NCBI GenBank assembly: GCA_026005135.1
Contig: BPKM01000007.1
Span: 5,001 to 69,000, forward strand
DNA: 64,000 nucleotides
Source: Leptospiraceae bacterium
Lineage (GTDB): Bacteria > Spirochaetota > Leptospiria > Leptospirales > Leptonemataceae
Direction of reading: 5' to 3'
Part shown: positions 51,017 to 60,798 of the stretch, piece after piece
How the letters are laid out: every line of letters starts with the position of its first letter
Numbering within the stretch: position 1 is the first letter of the stretch
The notes under the pieces: generated by a model
The model's input: the letters and a program-made list of their open reading frames with translations, nothing else
Told to the model about the DNA's origin: nothing
The model's database searches: none
Translations under genes and position numbers: made by a program

Positions 51017-52285
51017 ATGCGAACAATAAGTATAAAAAATCATTATTTTGTTGTATGGATAGGTTGGATTTCAAAAGTTATATCTACTATTTTTACACTA
51101 ATTAATACAAGGCTTCTGATAGAACTTGTTGATATAAATGGTTTTGCTGCTTATTCTATCGTATATTCTTTAGTAGGATGGATTTCTTTATTTAATTTAG
51201 GATTACCGCCAGCTATTCAGAATGAAATATCAAAATACAGATCTAAAGGAAAAAATATTGATCAGCTGTTGAGTTTATCATTTTTTCTGGTTATAGTGAT
51301 AACCATAATTGCTATATTCTTAATATTTTTAATAACTTTTATAGCAAAAAAATATTTATTATCCAATTATACTTTTGTTGAGTTTAGAACTTTATACTTA
51401 TCTTTATTTTTCTTATTTTTCGCGGGACTTACAGAAATATATTATAGAATCTTATTTGCTGAGCAAAAAGGATATTTGTCAAATCTATATCCCTCTTTTA
51501 TTCATATTTTTACTATTATATTTTTAATAGCTTTAAAAACATTTAACATAAGTGATTTTAATACAGTGTTAGTATTCACCTGTTTTCCATACATTCTAAT
51601 TTTTTTTGTATCTCATTTTTCGGCTATAAAAAATAATAAACCTTGCTTTACCATAAGTAAATTTAAAAGCATATATTCTAAAGCAAAAAATTTCTGGATA
51701 TTTGCTATAATGGCAAACCTTACATTAAACATTGACTATGTAATTATGTCAAGGATTTTATCTCCACAAGATATATCTATATATAATATAAATATGAAAA
51801 TCTTTAATTTTATATTTGTTTTTTACAATACAATACTTCTTGCATCATGGTCAAATATAACAGAAATGTATTACAAAAAAGAATTTTCTAAGATTGATAG
51901 CAAGATTTTAGAAACTTTGAAGATAGGATTATTTATCTTAATTATAGGAACAAGCTTAGTTTTAATTTTCAAAGATTTAGTTTTTAAGTTTATATCGGTT
52001 AATAATTTAGCAGTTAGTTATAAAGCCATAATTTTAACGGCTTTATATTTTTTATTGAGAATATGGACTGACACATTTGCTATAGTTCTTCAAAGTATGA
52101 ATAATTTAGATATTTTTTTAAAAATTGTTCCTATTCAAGCAATTATAAGTATAATTACTATGAGGTACTTTGGAAGTATGTTTGAATTAAATGGCATAAT
52201 ATTAGGATTAATTTTCTCCTTTATTCTTACTACAGCTTGGATTTTACCTTATAAGTACTATACTATTCGAGGGAAGATAAGATGA
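51017..52285 (+). CDS. wzx: O-antigen flippase, Wzx-type
   Basis: 422 residues with about 12 transmembrane segments and the general features of the MATE/polysaccharide transport family: IGWISKVISTIFTLINTRLL near the start and GFAAYSIVYSLVGWISLF. It would move lipid-linked O units across the inner membrane. Its stop overlaps the next glycosyltransferase start as ATGA. Wzx proteins vary much, so the call rests on topology and place. Confidence 0.82.
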   Translation: MRTISIKNHYFVVWIGWISKVISTIFTLINTRLLIELVDINGFAAYSIVYSLVGWISLFNLGLPPAIQNEISKYRSKGKNIDQLLSLSFFLVIVITIIAIFLIFLITFIAKKYLLSNYTFVEFRTLYLSLFFLFFAGLTEIYYRILFAEQKGYLSNLYPSFIHIFTIIFLIALKTFNISDFNTVLVFTCFPYILIFFVSHFSAIKNNKPCFTISKFKSIYSKAKNFWIFAIMANLTLNIDYVIMSRILSPQDISIYNINMKIFNFIFVFYNTILLASWSNITEMYYKKEFSKIDSKILETLKIGLFILIIGTSLVLIFKDLVFKFISVNNLAVSYKAIILTALYFLLRIWTDTFAIVLQSMNNLDIFLKIVPIQAIISIITMRYFGSMFELNGIILGLIFSFILTTAWILPYKYYTIRGKIR

Positions 52286-53322
52286 AGGAAAAACCTTTAC
52301 TTTCTATTTGTATACCTACATACAATAGAGATAAGTTTTTAGATGAAACTATCGAAAGTGTAATTTCTCAGATAACCAAAGATATAAAAGAAAAAGTTGA
52401 ATTATGCATAAGTGACAATGCTTCAACTGATGATACAGATAAAGTAATTGAAAAATGGAAGGTTAAATCTCCTATTAGGATTGTCTATAATAAAAATAAT
52501 GAAAATCTAGGAGCTGATAGGAATTACTTGAAAGTGATAGAGATTGCAAGTGGAGAATACTGTTGGTTTTTAGGGAGTGATGATAAGATTGCACCCACAG
52601 CAATTAAAATGGTATTAGACCTGATAGCAGATTTTAAATATGATATTCTAATAACAAACCGTTTGGAATGTGATCTTAAAATGAATCCAATTAGAAATCA
52701 ATCTTTTTTCAAAAAACCAAATTTAACATGGAACATTTATGACGCTAAAATGTTAAAAAAATATTTTGATAATGTAAATTTTTTAGCAGGAGTTTTTGCT
52801 TATATTAGTTCAATAATTTTAAGAAAAAAAATATGGGTTGTAGATAGCAATATTGAAAAATTTATAGGAACTGCTTATGTACATGTTTATGTTTTATTGG
52901 GTTCATTAATCAGAGGAGCAACCATAAAACATGTAAACAAACCTTTAGTGTTTACTCGTCTTGGTAATGATAGTTTTGCCAGTGAAGGTTTTATTAGAAG
53001 ACTTTTGTTGGATTTCGAAGGATATTCAAAGATAGCAGATTATTATTTTAAAGATAATAAAGAATTATATGATTCATTTCTTAAAATATTAAAAAGGAAT
53101 CATTCTTTTCGAAGATTGATAACAATACAACATTATTCAGCGATGAAATATTTTTATGATTACCTAAAACTTTGTGGATGGTCTGAACTCCACATTAAAC
53201 TATCCTATTATTTTAGATGGGTATACAGGTTTAAAAGAATATATAAGCTTTTTGTATTTATTTTTAATAATTCAGCTACATGTTTTTCAAAATATATTAC
53301 TAAGATAATCCAATTTAAATAA
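52282..53322 (+). CDS. Glycosyltransferase family 2, abequosyl/tyvelosyltransferase-like
   Basis: 346 residues. GT-A fold: LLSICIPTYNRDKFLDETIE at the N-terminus, ISDNASTDDTDKVI, NLGADRNYLKVIEIASGEYC and a GSDDKI in the DxD position. It resembles RfbV-type dideoxyhexose transferases and stands next to the tyvelose genes, so it may add tyvelose to the O unit. The donor is inferred from context. Confidence 0.8.
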   Translation: MKEKPLLSICIPTYNRDKFLDETIESVISQITKDIKEKVELCISDNASTDDTDKVIEKWKVKSPIRIVYNKNNENLGADRNYLKVIEIASGEYCWFLGSDDKIAPTAIKMVLDLIADFKYDILITNRLECDLKMNPIRNQSFFKKPNLTWNIYDAKMLKKYFDNVNFLAGVFAYISSIILRKKIWVVDSNIEKFIGTAYVHVYVLLGSLIRGATIKHVNKPLVFTRLGNDSFASEGFIRRLLLDFEGYSKIADYYFKDNKELYDSFLKILKRNHSFRRLITIQHYSAMKYFYDYLKLCGWSELHIKLSYYFRWVYRFKRIYKLFVFIFNNSATCFSKYITKIIQFK

Positions 53323-53352
53323 AATATGGTTTAACGGAGGTAAGTTTAACGA

Positions 53353-53808
53353 ATGGATGATAGGTCTGTTCATATTCAAAAGAAAATTAATAAAGAAGTA
53401 TCTGAATGTAATTTTATAACTGGATGTTGTATATTAATTAAGAAGGAAGTTTTAGAGAAAGCTGGATTACTAGATGAGAGTTATTTTATGTATGTAGAGG
53501 ACTTAGATTATTTTTATAAAACTATTAAATCTGGGTACAAGTTAGCTATAGTACATACTGCAAATATATGGCATAAAGTTGGAGCGGGCAGTGAAGGGGA
53601 AATATCAGAGTTTTCAGCATACTGGATTATGAGAAATAGGATTAAGTTTATTTTAAAAAATGCTAATTTTATTAAAAAATTATCTAGTTTTGGTTTTATA
53701 ATTTTTACTAGATTAATAAAATTTTTTGAGTACTGGCTTAATGGTAAAAGAATTATTATTTTAGCCCAGGTAAAAGAAATAAAGGATGTTAATACAAAAG
53801 CAGATTAA
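53353..53808 (+). CDS. Truncated GT2 glycosyltransferase (C-terminal part only)
   Basis: 151 residues matching the C-terminal half of rhamnosyltransferase-like GT2 enzymes: FITGCCILIKKEVLEKAGLL, DESYFMYVEDLDYFYK with the catalytic ED region, and WHKVGAGS. The N-terminal nucleotide-binding half is absent, and the 30 bases upstream belong to the end of the previous gene's leader. GGAGG is present upstream, so it may be translated, but it is probably a deletion relic. Confidence 0.75.
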   Translation: MDDRSVHIQKKINKEVSECNFITGCCILIKKEVLEKAGLLDESYFMYVEDLDYFYKTIKSGYKLAIVHTANIWHKVGAGSEGEISEFSAYWIMRNRIKFILKNANFIKKLSSFGFIIFTRLIKFFEYWLNGKRIIILAQVKEIKDVNTKAD

Positions 53809-53838
53809 TATATTACCTAAATTTATACAGGTGGGACT

Positions 53839-55173
53839 ATGATTTATATAAACCGCAATTTAGGAATAATTAGTGTAGATTTTAAATTATATATATTTTT
53901 AGTTCTATTTTTTAGCTTAATTAATCCTTCTTTAATACTACTATATAGTTTATTTCAATATTCTATATTACCTAAACTATTAATCTTAAAGAATATACTA
54001 TTATTTTCAATGGCATTCATTTTCCTAACTTTAATATCTTTTGCTCTTAAAATTAAAGTTATTTCTAAAAGTAATTTATTTTTAGGTATTTTTTATATTT
54101 TAATCCTTAATATTTATTTACTTTTAAGCTTTTTTGGTAATTACTTTCATTCTGGAACTTTAATTTATTATATAAAATTTATAACTATAGGTATATCTCT
54201 AACTATCTTAACCTCTTTATATATTCAAAAATTTGAAATTTTTAATTTCTTAAGAGTTTATAGATTAATAGGGTGGATAATAGTATCTTTTGGGCTTTTA
54301 GAATATAGTCTACCAATAGAAACAATATGGAGCGACATCATTAAAATACAATCTTTTATGGGAGATACTGAAGTTGATCCATGGGCAAGTGTTCCTTTAG
54401 GTCAAAGTGGAAGGTTTTACAGCTGGGACTTATTTATAATCTTAGGTGACAAGTTAAGAAGATTAGTTTCAATTTATGCCGATCCTACTTTAACAGCAAA
54501 TGTCCTTGTTTTATTGTTAAACATATTTTTATTTTTACCTAATAAAAAATTTAAAGATAAATTATTATTGGTTTTCATTGTTTTATCAGGTTTTTTTACA
54601 TTAAGTAAGTTTTTTATTCTATCATTTTTAACTAGTATATTTTTTTATTTTACAAGACTTATGATAAGAAATATTATAATCTATACTTTAATAGGAGCCT
54701 TAATCATTAGCATAGTCCTAATAAATATTTTCGATTATATTCCTTCATCTGCCCATATTGAAGGTTTAATATCGGCTTTTACAGACTTTCAACTATTTGG
54801 TCGTGGGTTAGGGCAAGCAGGAAATTATGCAACATTTTCTAACATAAAGCCCATAGGAGGAGAAAGCTCTATAGGAAGCATATTAGCGCAAATTGGTATA
54901 TTTTCTTTCTTATTGATATACCAATTGAATAACTTATTAAATTTGATTACATTAAATTATAAAAAAATTAAAAAAATTAATATCGAAAATAAAAACATAC
55001 TTCTTTTTATACTTGAAGTTGCTTATGTAACGATCTTAGAATTTTTTATAGGGTTACTCTTTAGTGAATCAACAATATCAGGTACTACTGTTATTATAAC
55101 TTTTATTTCAATTTTACCTATATTAGGTACTATTATAATTTGGATTAATGCTAAAATAAATAAAGAAGTATAA
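53839..55173 (+). CDS. wzy: O-antigen polymerase candidate, Wzy-type
   Basis: 444 residues with about 11 transmembrane segments and a large hydrophilic loop (about 160 to 215) with FYSWDLFIILGDKLRRLVS and YADPTLTANVLVLL, a layout typical of Wzy/WaaL proteins; a late FGRGLGQAGNYATFS also fits. It would link O units in the periplasm. The family diverges fast, so place in the cluster carries weight. Confidence 0.75.
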   Translation: MIYINRNLGIISVDFKLYIFLVLFFSLINPSLILLYSLFQYSILPKLLILKNILLFSMAFIFLTLISFALKIKVISKSNLFLGIFYILILNIYLLLSFFGNYFHSGTLIYYIKFITIGISLTILTSLYIQKFEIFNFLRVYRLIGWIIVSFGLLEYSLPIETIWSDIIKIQSFMGDTEVDPWASVPLGQSGRFYSWDLFIILGDKLRRLVSIYADPTLTANVLVLLLNIFLFLPNKKFKDKLLLVFIVLSGFFTLSKFFILSFLTSIFFYFTRLMIRNIIIYTLIGALIISIVLINIFDYIPSSAHIEGLISAFTDFQLFGRGLGQAGNYATFSNIKPIGGESSIGSILAQIGIFSFLLIYQLNNLLNLITLNYKKIKKINIENKNILLFILEVAYVTILEFFIGLLFSESTISGTTVIITFISILPILGTIIIWINAKINKEV

Positions 55174-55202
55174 AATTATTTTTTGCAGGAGATGTTTAAT
55201 AT

Positions 55203-56447
55203 ATGAGCAAAAATGAAAAAAGGATCATTTTTTTGACTCCTCAACTACCGTTTCCTCCAACTTCTGGAGGAACAATAAAATCTTATAAACTTATAGAGTA
55301 TCTTTCTGAAAATTATAATTTGTTTTTAATTTCTCTGCTAAAGTCGAACGATGAAATAGAAAACTCAAGTTTTTTTATTTCAAGATTCGAAAAGAATCTT
55401 TTAGGATATAAATTTTTTCCAATTCCTGAACACTCATATAAAAGAAATGTTAAAAATCTATTGAAAAGCTACATAAAAAGGATACCCTTAACAGTTTATA
55501 GAAACTATATTCCCGATGTTACGAAATTTATAGCTAATTTACTGGAACATGAAAAGTTTAATGTTATATTTGTAGACCATTATATTATTTTTCATATGAT
55601 TATTAATCTCCATAACTTAATTAGAGATAAAAAAATAAAAATATTATTACATGAACATAATGCGGAATATATATTGTGGGAAAGATATTCTGCTACTGAA
55701 AAAAATATATTAAAGAAGATTCTTACTAAAATAGAAGCTGTAAGAATTAGAAGATACGAAAAATATATTTGTGAATTATCTGATAAAATTTTGTGTGTAA
55801 GTTCTAATGATATAGAAAATTTGAAAAAATTGGGTATACAAAATAACAAAATAGATTTGATTATGAGTGTTGGCGATGATAATCTGTTAAATAAGCCTGA
55901 TTTGAATTTTAATGAATGTGAAAACAGTATTCTATTTATAGGAACACTATCATGGGAAGCAAATTTAGATGGTCTTATTTGGTTTTTAGAGCAAGGTTGG
56001 AATATTTTAAAAAATAAAATTCCTGACGTAAAGTTTTATATCGTGGGGAAAAATCCTCCTGATAAATTATTAAAAGTTGTAAAAAGAGATAAAGATGTAA
56101 TTCTAACAGGATTTGTTGAAGATCTGGAAGAGTACTATAGAAAAAGTAAAGTATTTATTTCACCTTTACGATTTGGAAGTGGAATTAAAATAAAAAACAT
56201 TAATGCTATGTATAGAGGTATTCCACTCGTAACTACTTCCATAGGAATAGAAGGAATAAATGGAATGGATGGAATACACTTTATGGTAGCTGATGATATA
56301 AATAATTTTATTGATAAAATCCATGCACTGATGACCAGAAAGGAATTATGGGAGAAAATATCTTACGCTGCAAGAAGATTAATGCGAGAAGAATATACAT
56401 GGGAAAAGTCACTAAGTAAATTAAAGGAAATTATAGATCAATGTTAG
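55203..56447 (+). CDS. Glycosyltransferase family 4
   Basis: 414 residues. GT-B fold: an N-terminal acceptor domain opening FLTPQLPFPPTSGGTIKSYK with its glycine-rich loop, and a donor domain with ILFIGTLSWEANLDGLIWFL, VKFYIVGKNPP and ISPLRFGSGIKIKNINAM, where the conserved Glu of the E-x7-E motif is replaced by a Gly-rich stretch as in several family members. The transferred sugar is unknown. Ends inside the next gene (7-base overlap). Confidence 0.85.
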   Translation: MSKNEKRIIFLTPQLPFPPTSGGTIKSYKLIEYLSENYNLFLISLLKSNDEIENSSFFISRFEKNLLGYKFFPIPEHSYKRNVKNLLKSYIKRIPLTVYRNYIPDVTKFIANLLEHEKFNVIFVDHYIIFHMIINLHNLIRDKKIKILLHEHNAEYILWERYSATEKNILKKILTKIEAVRIRRYEKYICELSDKILCVSSNDIENLKKLGIQNNKIDLIMSVGDDNLLNKPDLNFNECENSILFIGTLSWEANLDGLIWFLEQGWNILKNKIPDVKFYIVGKNPPDKLLKVVKRDKDVILTGFVEDLEEYYRKSKVFISPLRFGSGIKIKNINAMYRGIPLVTTSIGIEGINGMDGIHFMVADDINNFIDKIHALMTRKELWEKISYAARRLMREEYTWEKSLSKLKEIIDQC

Positions 56448-57175
56448 AATTTTGTGGTATTTATTTTAAAGGCTTAAAAAAGGACTTTATTCTTTCTCTT
56501 TTAGAGAATACAAAAAGTTTTAATATAATTAATACTGTAAATGCAGAGTTTATAGTAATAGCAAATGAAAATGAAAGATTTAGAGAAATTTTAAACCAAA
56601 ATATATCAACTATAGATGGTCAAATACCATATTTATTTTTGAAAATTAAATATAGAAACTTAGAATTTGAGAAACTTTCTGGTTCAGATTTGATATTTGA
56701 CATATGTAAAAAAGCATCTGAATTAAAATTAAAAGTTTTTCTTTTAGGTGGCTTAGAAATTTCTAATAAATTATCTCAGAAACGCTTAAAAGAACTTTTT
56801 CCAGAACTAATTATAAGTGGTTATTCTCCTCCATTTGCTCCATATCCATTTCCCAAACAACATAATGAAAAAATTTTAAAGAATTTAAGGGAATTTTCTC
56901 CAGATATTATGTTTGTAGCATTTGGTGCTCCAAAACAGGAATTCTGGATAGAGGACAACAAAACATTATTGGAAAAAATAGGGATTAAGTTAGCAATAGC
57001 TGTTGGAGGAACCTTTGAACTTGTAGCAGGTATAGAAAAAAGAGCACCTAAATTTATTCAAAAAATAGGTTTAGAAAGTGTATGGAGACTATATCAAAAT
57101 CCTAAAAGATTTAACAGATTTGTTAGAAATTTTAAATTTTTTAAATATGTTTTTCAAAAGGAGGTCTTAAAATGA
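56441..57175 (+). CDS. WecG/TagA/CpsF-family glycosyltransferase (GT26)
   Basis: 244 residues. Family features: [17 protein letters not shown] near the N-terminus, [19 protein letters not shown], and the diagnostic [13 protein letters not shown] followed by [11 protein letters not shown]. These enzymes add a sugar to an undecaprenyl-linked acceptor early in polysaccharide assembly. Overlaps both neighbours by a few bases, so it is translationally coupled. Confidence 0.9.
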   Translation: MLEFCGIYFKGLKKDFILSLLENTKSFNIINTVNAEFIVIANENERFREILNQNISTIDGQIPYLFLKIKYRNLEFEKLSGSDLIFDICKKASELKLKVFLLGGLEISNKLSQKRLKELFPELIISGYSPPFAPYPFPKQHNEKILKNLREFSPDIMFVAFGAPKQEFWIEDNKTLLEKIGIKLAIAVGGTFELVAGIEKRAPKFIQKIGLESVWRLYQNPKRFNRFVRNFKFFKYVFQKEVLK

Positions 57176-58194
57176 TTTTTCGTTCTCGTGCACCTTTAAG
57201 ACTAGGTTTAGCTGGTGGTGGTACTGATGTGAGCCCTTATTCTGATTTGTATGGCGGCGCTATACTAAATGCAACGATAAGCATGTTTGCTTATGCAACA
57301 ATAGAACCAAGGAGCGATGGAAAAATTGTAATTAACTCTGTTGATAGAAAAGAAAGATTAGAGTTTAACTCAAAAGATTATTTAGAAATAGATGGGAACT
57401 TAGATTTATTGAAAGGAATTTACAATAGAATAGTCAAGGATTTTGCAAAAAAACCTCTATCGTTAGAGCTTACCACTTATGTAGATGCTCCTCCTGGGTC
57501 AGGACTTGGGAGTTCTTCAACTTTGGTTGTAGCAATTCTTGGAGCTTTTGCAGAATGGTTAAGTTTACCTTTAGGAGAGTATGATATTGCACATATTGCT
57601 TTTGAAATAGAAAGAAAAGATTTGGAAATGACCGGTGGTAAACAGGACCAATATGCAGCAACCTTTGGAGGTTTTAATTTTATGGAGTTTTATGATAACG
57701 ATAAAGTAATCGTTAATCCCCTCAGAATTAAACCCGAAATTATAAATGAACTCCAATTCAATCTTTTACTTTATTACACTGGGACAAGCAGGTTGTCTTC
57801 AAAAATAATAGAAGCTCAGGTAAAGAATGTAAGTGAAAAAAAAGAAAGATCTGTAGAAGCAATGCATAAATTAAAAGAACAGGCTATAATGATGAAGGAA
57901 GCCATTTTAAAAGGAAAACTTGATGAAATTGGAGAAATATTGGATTTTGGATGGCAATATAAAAAACAAATGGCAGAGGGTATAACAAATCCTGTTATAG
58001 AAGAAATTTACGAAGCAGCAAAAAGAGCTGGGTCCACAGGTGGTAAAATATCTGGAGCAGGAGGAGGAGGATTTATGATACTATATTGTCCAAGAAATAC
58101 AAGATATAAAGTTATAGAATCTTTACAAAAGTTTGGTGGAGAATTTAGAAGATATCAATTTACAAAGTATGGAGTAGAAACATGGAAAGTGTAA
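57172..58194 (+). CDS. hddA: D-glycero-alpha-D-manno-heptose 7-phosphate kinase
   Basis: 340 residues, GHMP kinase family. It phosphorylates heptose 7-phosphate at C-1 in the alpha configuration for GDP-heptose. Motifs: [19 protein letters not shown] at the N-terminus, the ATP loop [15 protein letters not shown], and the C-terminal [15 protein letters not shown]. Neighbouring gmhA and hddC support the heptose assignment over other GHMP kinases. Confidence 0.92.
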   Translation: MIFRSRAPLRLGLAGGGTDVSPYSDLYGGAILNATISMFAYATIEPRSDGKIVINSVDRKERLEFNSKDYLEIDGNLDLLKGIYNRIVKDFAKKPLSLELTTYVDAPPGSGLGSSSTLVVAILGAFAEWLSLPLGEYDIAHIAFEIERKDLEMTGGKQDQYAATFGGFNFMEFYDNDKVIVNPLRIKPEIINELQFNLLLYYTGTSRLSSKIIEAQVKNVSEKKERSVEAMHKLKEQAIMMKEAILKGKLDEIGEILDFGWQYKKQMAEGITNPVIEEIYEAAKRAGSTGGKISGAGGGGFMILYCPRNTRYKVIESLQKFGGEFRRYQFTKYGVETWKV

Positions 58195-58865
58195 AACAAC
58201 GATTAAAGTCAATACTGGGGTTCGCTTTAATAGAAAAATTTAAATATTTTAGACATTTAAGAAATAAACCTGTTAAAATACTTGATGTAGGTTGTGGAAA
58301 TAGATCGCCTTCTAAAACTAAAAAATTTTTCCCACTTTGTGAATATCATTGCATAGATAAAGAGTTCTATAATTTAGCTGATGAGGATTTTAAAGTTATG
58401 GATAAATTTTTTAACAAGGATTTAGAAAAAGATTTATTAGAAGATATACAAGATAATTATTACGATATTGTTATTATGTCTCATGTAATCGAACACATAA
58501 AGAATGGATTAGAAGTTTTAGATAAGATATCCCAGAAAGTTAAGTCAGGCGGATATATATATATAGAATTCCCCGATATAAACTCTTTTAATCTTCCATC
58601 TATGAAGGGTACTTTACACTTTTGTGATGATGAGACACATATAAGGTGTTATGCTCCTCATGAGATTATAAATATTTTATTAGATAATGACTTTAAAATA
58701 ATATTTAGCAGGACAAGAAGAAATATGTATAGAATTTTACTAATGCCTTTTCTGATTACATATCATTATATAAGGCAGGTACCCATTGCCGGTGATTTTT
58801 GGGATATAACGGGCTTCGCTTACCAGATATTAGCTCAAAAGAAAGATAGAGAAAAATATTGTTAA
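58182..58865 (+). CDS. SAM-dependent methyltransferase
   Basis: 227 residues. A class I methyltransferase with the SAM motif [13 protein letters not shown], an acidic second strand end (HCIDKEF), and [20 protein letters not shown] typical of the Methyltransf_11/23 group. It overlaps hddA by 13 bases. In this setting it could methylate a sugar of the O unit. The acceptor is not known. Confidence 0.85.
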   Translation: MESVKQRLKSILGFALIEKFKYFRHLRNKPVKILDVGCGNRSPSKTKKFFPLCEYHCIDKEFYNLADEDFKVMDKFFNKDLEKDLLEDIQDNYYDIVIMSHVIEHIKNGLEVLDKISQKVKSGGYIYIEFPDINSFNLPSMKGTLHFCDDETHIRCYAPHEIINILLDNDFKIIFSRTRRNMYRILLMPFLITYHYIRQVPIAGDFWDITGFAYQILAQKKDREKYC

Positions 58866-58889
58866 AACTTCTTAAAGGAGGATTTATAT

Positions 58890-59477
58890 ATGAACTTGAA
58901 AGAATTAATATTAGACAGAATTAGAGAATCAGTGGATGTTAAAAGGAAGATTTTAGAAAATGAAGATTTAGTTGAAAAGATTTTAAAAGTTGCCTCTCTA
59001 ATAGTTGAAGCTTTTAAAAATGATAGGAAAGTTTTATTTTGTGGAAACGGTGGAAGTGCAGCGGATGCGCAACATATAGCAGCTGAATTATCTGGGAGAT
59101 TTTATTTTGATAGAGACCCTCTTTTTCGCTGAGGCATCTGCACGTTAATACTTCCTACCTTACAGCCGTGGCCAATGATTATTCTTATGATGAGGTGTTT
59201 CTCAAGACTCGTAAAGGCTAATGGTAGAAAAGGAGATATTTTAATTGGTATATCAACTTCAGGCAATTCTAATAATGTAATTAAGGCACTGGAAGAAGCG
59301 AATAAAATTGGAATGATAACTGTTGGTATGACCGGAGAAAGTGGAGGAATGATAACAGATATATGTAAATATTTGATAAATGTTCCTTCAAACGATACAC
59401 CAAGGATTCAAGAAGCTCACATTACGATAGGTCATATAATATGCGAGATTGTAGAAAGGGAATTATTTAATGGTTAA
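58890..59477 (+). CDS. gmhA: Sedoheptulose 7-phosphate isomerase (disrupted by three insertions)
   Basis: It converts sedoheptulose 7-phosphate to glycero-manno-heptose 7-phosphate. SIS fold: [22 protein letters not shown] in the first part and [20 protein letters not shown] in the second. Between about 59112 and 59205 the frame is broken. Removing three single bases (one T in the TTTTT run, one T after GAGGCA, one T in GTGTTTC) restores a normal [20 protein letters not shown] stretch and the downstream frame. This short piece is also GC-richer than the rest. RBS AAAGGAGG is present. Confidence 0.88.
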
Positions 59478-60177
59478 AGAAGCTATAATTTTAGCTGGGG
59501 GATTAGGAACAAGACTTAGAAAATTAGTTAAAGATTTACCAAAACCTATGGCAGATATTAATGGGAAACCTTTCTTAGAATATATATTTTATTATTTGAG
59601 AAGTTATGGAGTTAAAAAAATTATTTTAGCCATTGGTTACAAGTCAGAAATAATAAAAGATTATTTTGATTTTAAATTCAAAGATGTTTCTATTTTTTAC
59701 TCTGAGGAAAAGGAATTGTTAGGCACTGGCGGTGCAATAAAACAAGCAATAACTTTAGCACAAGAAAAAGATGTTTTTATACTAAATGGGGACACATTTT
59801 TTGATATAAATTTAGAACGGTTTTATAAATTTCATAAAGATAAAAATTCAAAAATATCTTTAGCTTTAAAGAGAATGGAAAATCTTGATAGATATGGAGT
59901 CATTGAAATAGATAGTGACAATAAGATCGTTGCCTTTTTAGAAAAAAAACACAGGGAAAGTGGATTGATAAATGGAGGTATTTATTTAATCAATAGAGAT
60001 TTCTATTTGTCTCTCCGTTTACCTGCTAAATTTTCTTTTGAAAAGGATCTTTTGGAAAAGTATTATTCTATTTATAATTTTTATGGATTACCTTTTGATT
60101 CCTACTTCATAGACATAGGAGTACCGGAGGATTATGAGAGAGCGAAAAAAGATTTTAAAAAGTTTAAGTATGGATAA
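59470..60177 (+). CDS. hddC: D-glycero-alpha-D-manno-heptose 1-phosphate guanylyltransferase
   Basis: 235 residues. Nucleotidyltransferase fold with ILAGGLGTRLRKLVKDLPKP, KPFLEYIFYYLRSYG, GTGGAIKQAI, FILNGDTFFDINL and INGGIYLINRDF. It makes GDP-D-glycero-alpha-D-manno-heptose from the 1-phosphate. Overlaps gmhA by 8 bases and the gmhB relic by 8. With hddA and gmhA it defines the GDP-heptose branch. Confidence 0.9.
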   Translation: MVKEAIILAGGLGTRLRKLVKDLPKPMADINGKPFLEYIFYYLRSYGVKKIILAIGYKSEIIKDYFDFKFKDVSIFYSEEKELLGTGGAIKQAITLAQEKDVFILNGDTFFDINLERFYKFHKDKNSKISLALKRMENLDRYGVIEIDSDNKIVAFLEKKHRESGLINGGIYLINRDFYLSLRLPAKFSFEKDLLEKYYSIYNFYGLPFDSYFIDIGVPEDYERAKKDFKKFKYG

Positions 60178-60620
60178 AAGCTTGTCTTTCTTTTTAGATA
60201 GAGACGGAGTTATAAATAAAAAAATAGATGGTGGTTACGTAAGAAATTGGAACGATTTAAATTTTTACCTAACGTTATGGATGCGTTGAAAATAATGAAT
60301 AGAATTTTTGAGAAAAATTATTATTGTTACAAATAAAGGAGGAATTGGAATAGTATTTAGAAGTGTAGATGATTTGGATAAAATATATCAAAATATGTTA
60401 CAATTTTTAAAAAAGGATAATATATAATATATATTATTGTCCTCATTATTAAAAAAAGGGAATTTACAATTATAGAAAGCCAGAAATAGGAATAATTTTA
60501 AAAAAAGAATTTTCCTAAAATAGATTTTAAAAAATCTTTAATAATAGGGGTTTCGTTATCTGACATAGAATTTTAGGAATAAAGTCGGTATGATAAGTAA
60601 TTTTATAGAAGATAATTCAT
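60170..60620 (+). pseudogene. gmhB: D-glycero-D-manno-heptose 1,7-bisphosphate phosphatase remnant
   Basis: The HAD-type opening FFLDRDGVINKKIDGGYVRN is intact, then several indels break the frame. Later pieces are recognisable in other frames: IIIVTNKGGIG, a CRKP-like YRKPEIGIILKKEF and SLIIGVSLSDIEF (normally GDSxSDIEAG). It lies at the end of the heptose gene group and is followed 30 bases later by an IS66 remnant. Loss would block the GDP-heptose route unless another phosphatase serves. Confidence 0.8.
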
Positions 60621-60649
60621 CATCTGATTTTTTTTCACAATATAAATTG

Positions 60650-60798
60650 ATAGGCACTCAATAATGCACATGATATTATAATTTTTTAAGTTATAATTAA
60701 CTATAAGTTTAAAGAGAATTGTCAAAAAATTAATACATAATGAAACAATTAAAAATTTTCAAAGTATAGAAGATTGTTTTGCTTATATAGTATATTTA
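60650..60798 (+). pseudogene. IS66-family remnant split by an IS5/IS1182-type element
   Basis: It matches the left end (GGCACTCAATAATGCAC) and first codons of the IS66 transposase gene. It is interrupted at 60798 and continues at 62446-62495 with AGAAGATGTCAATCAGCAAA. Only this 5' part of the IS66 is left. Confidence 0.8.
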
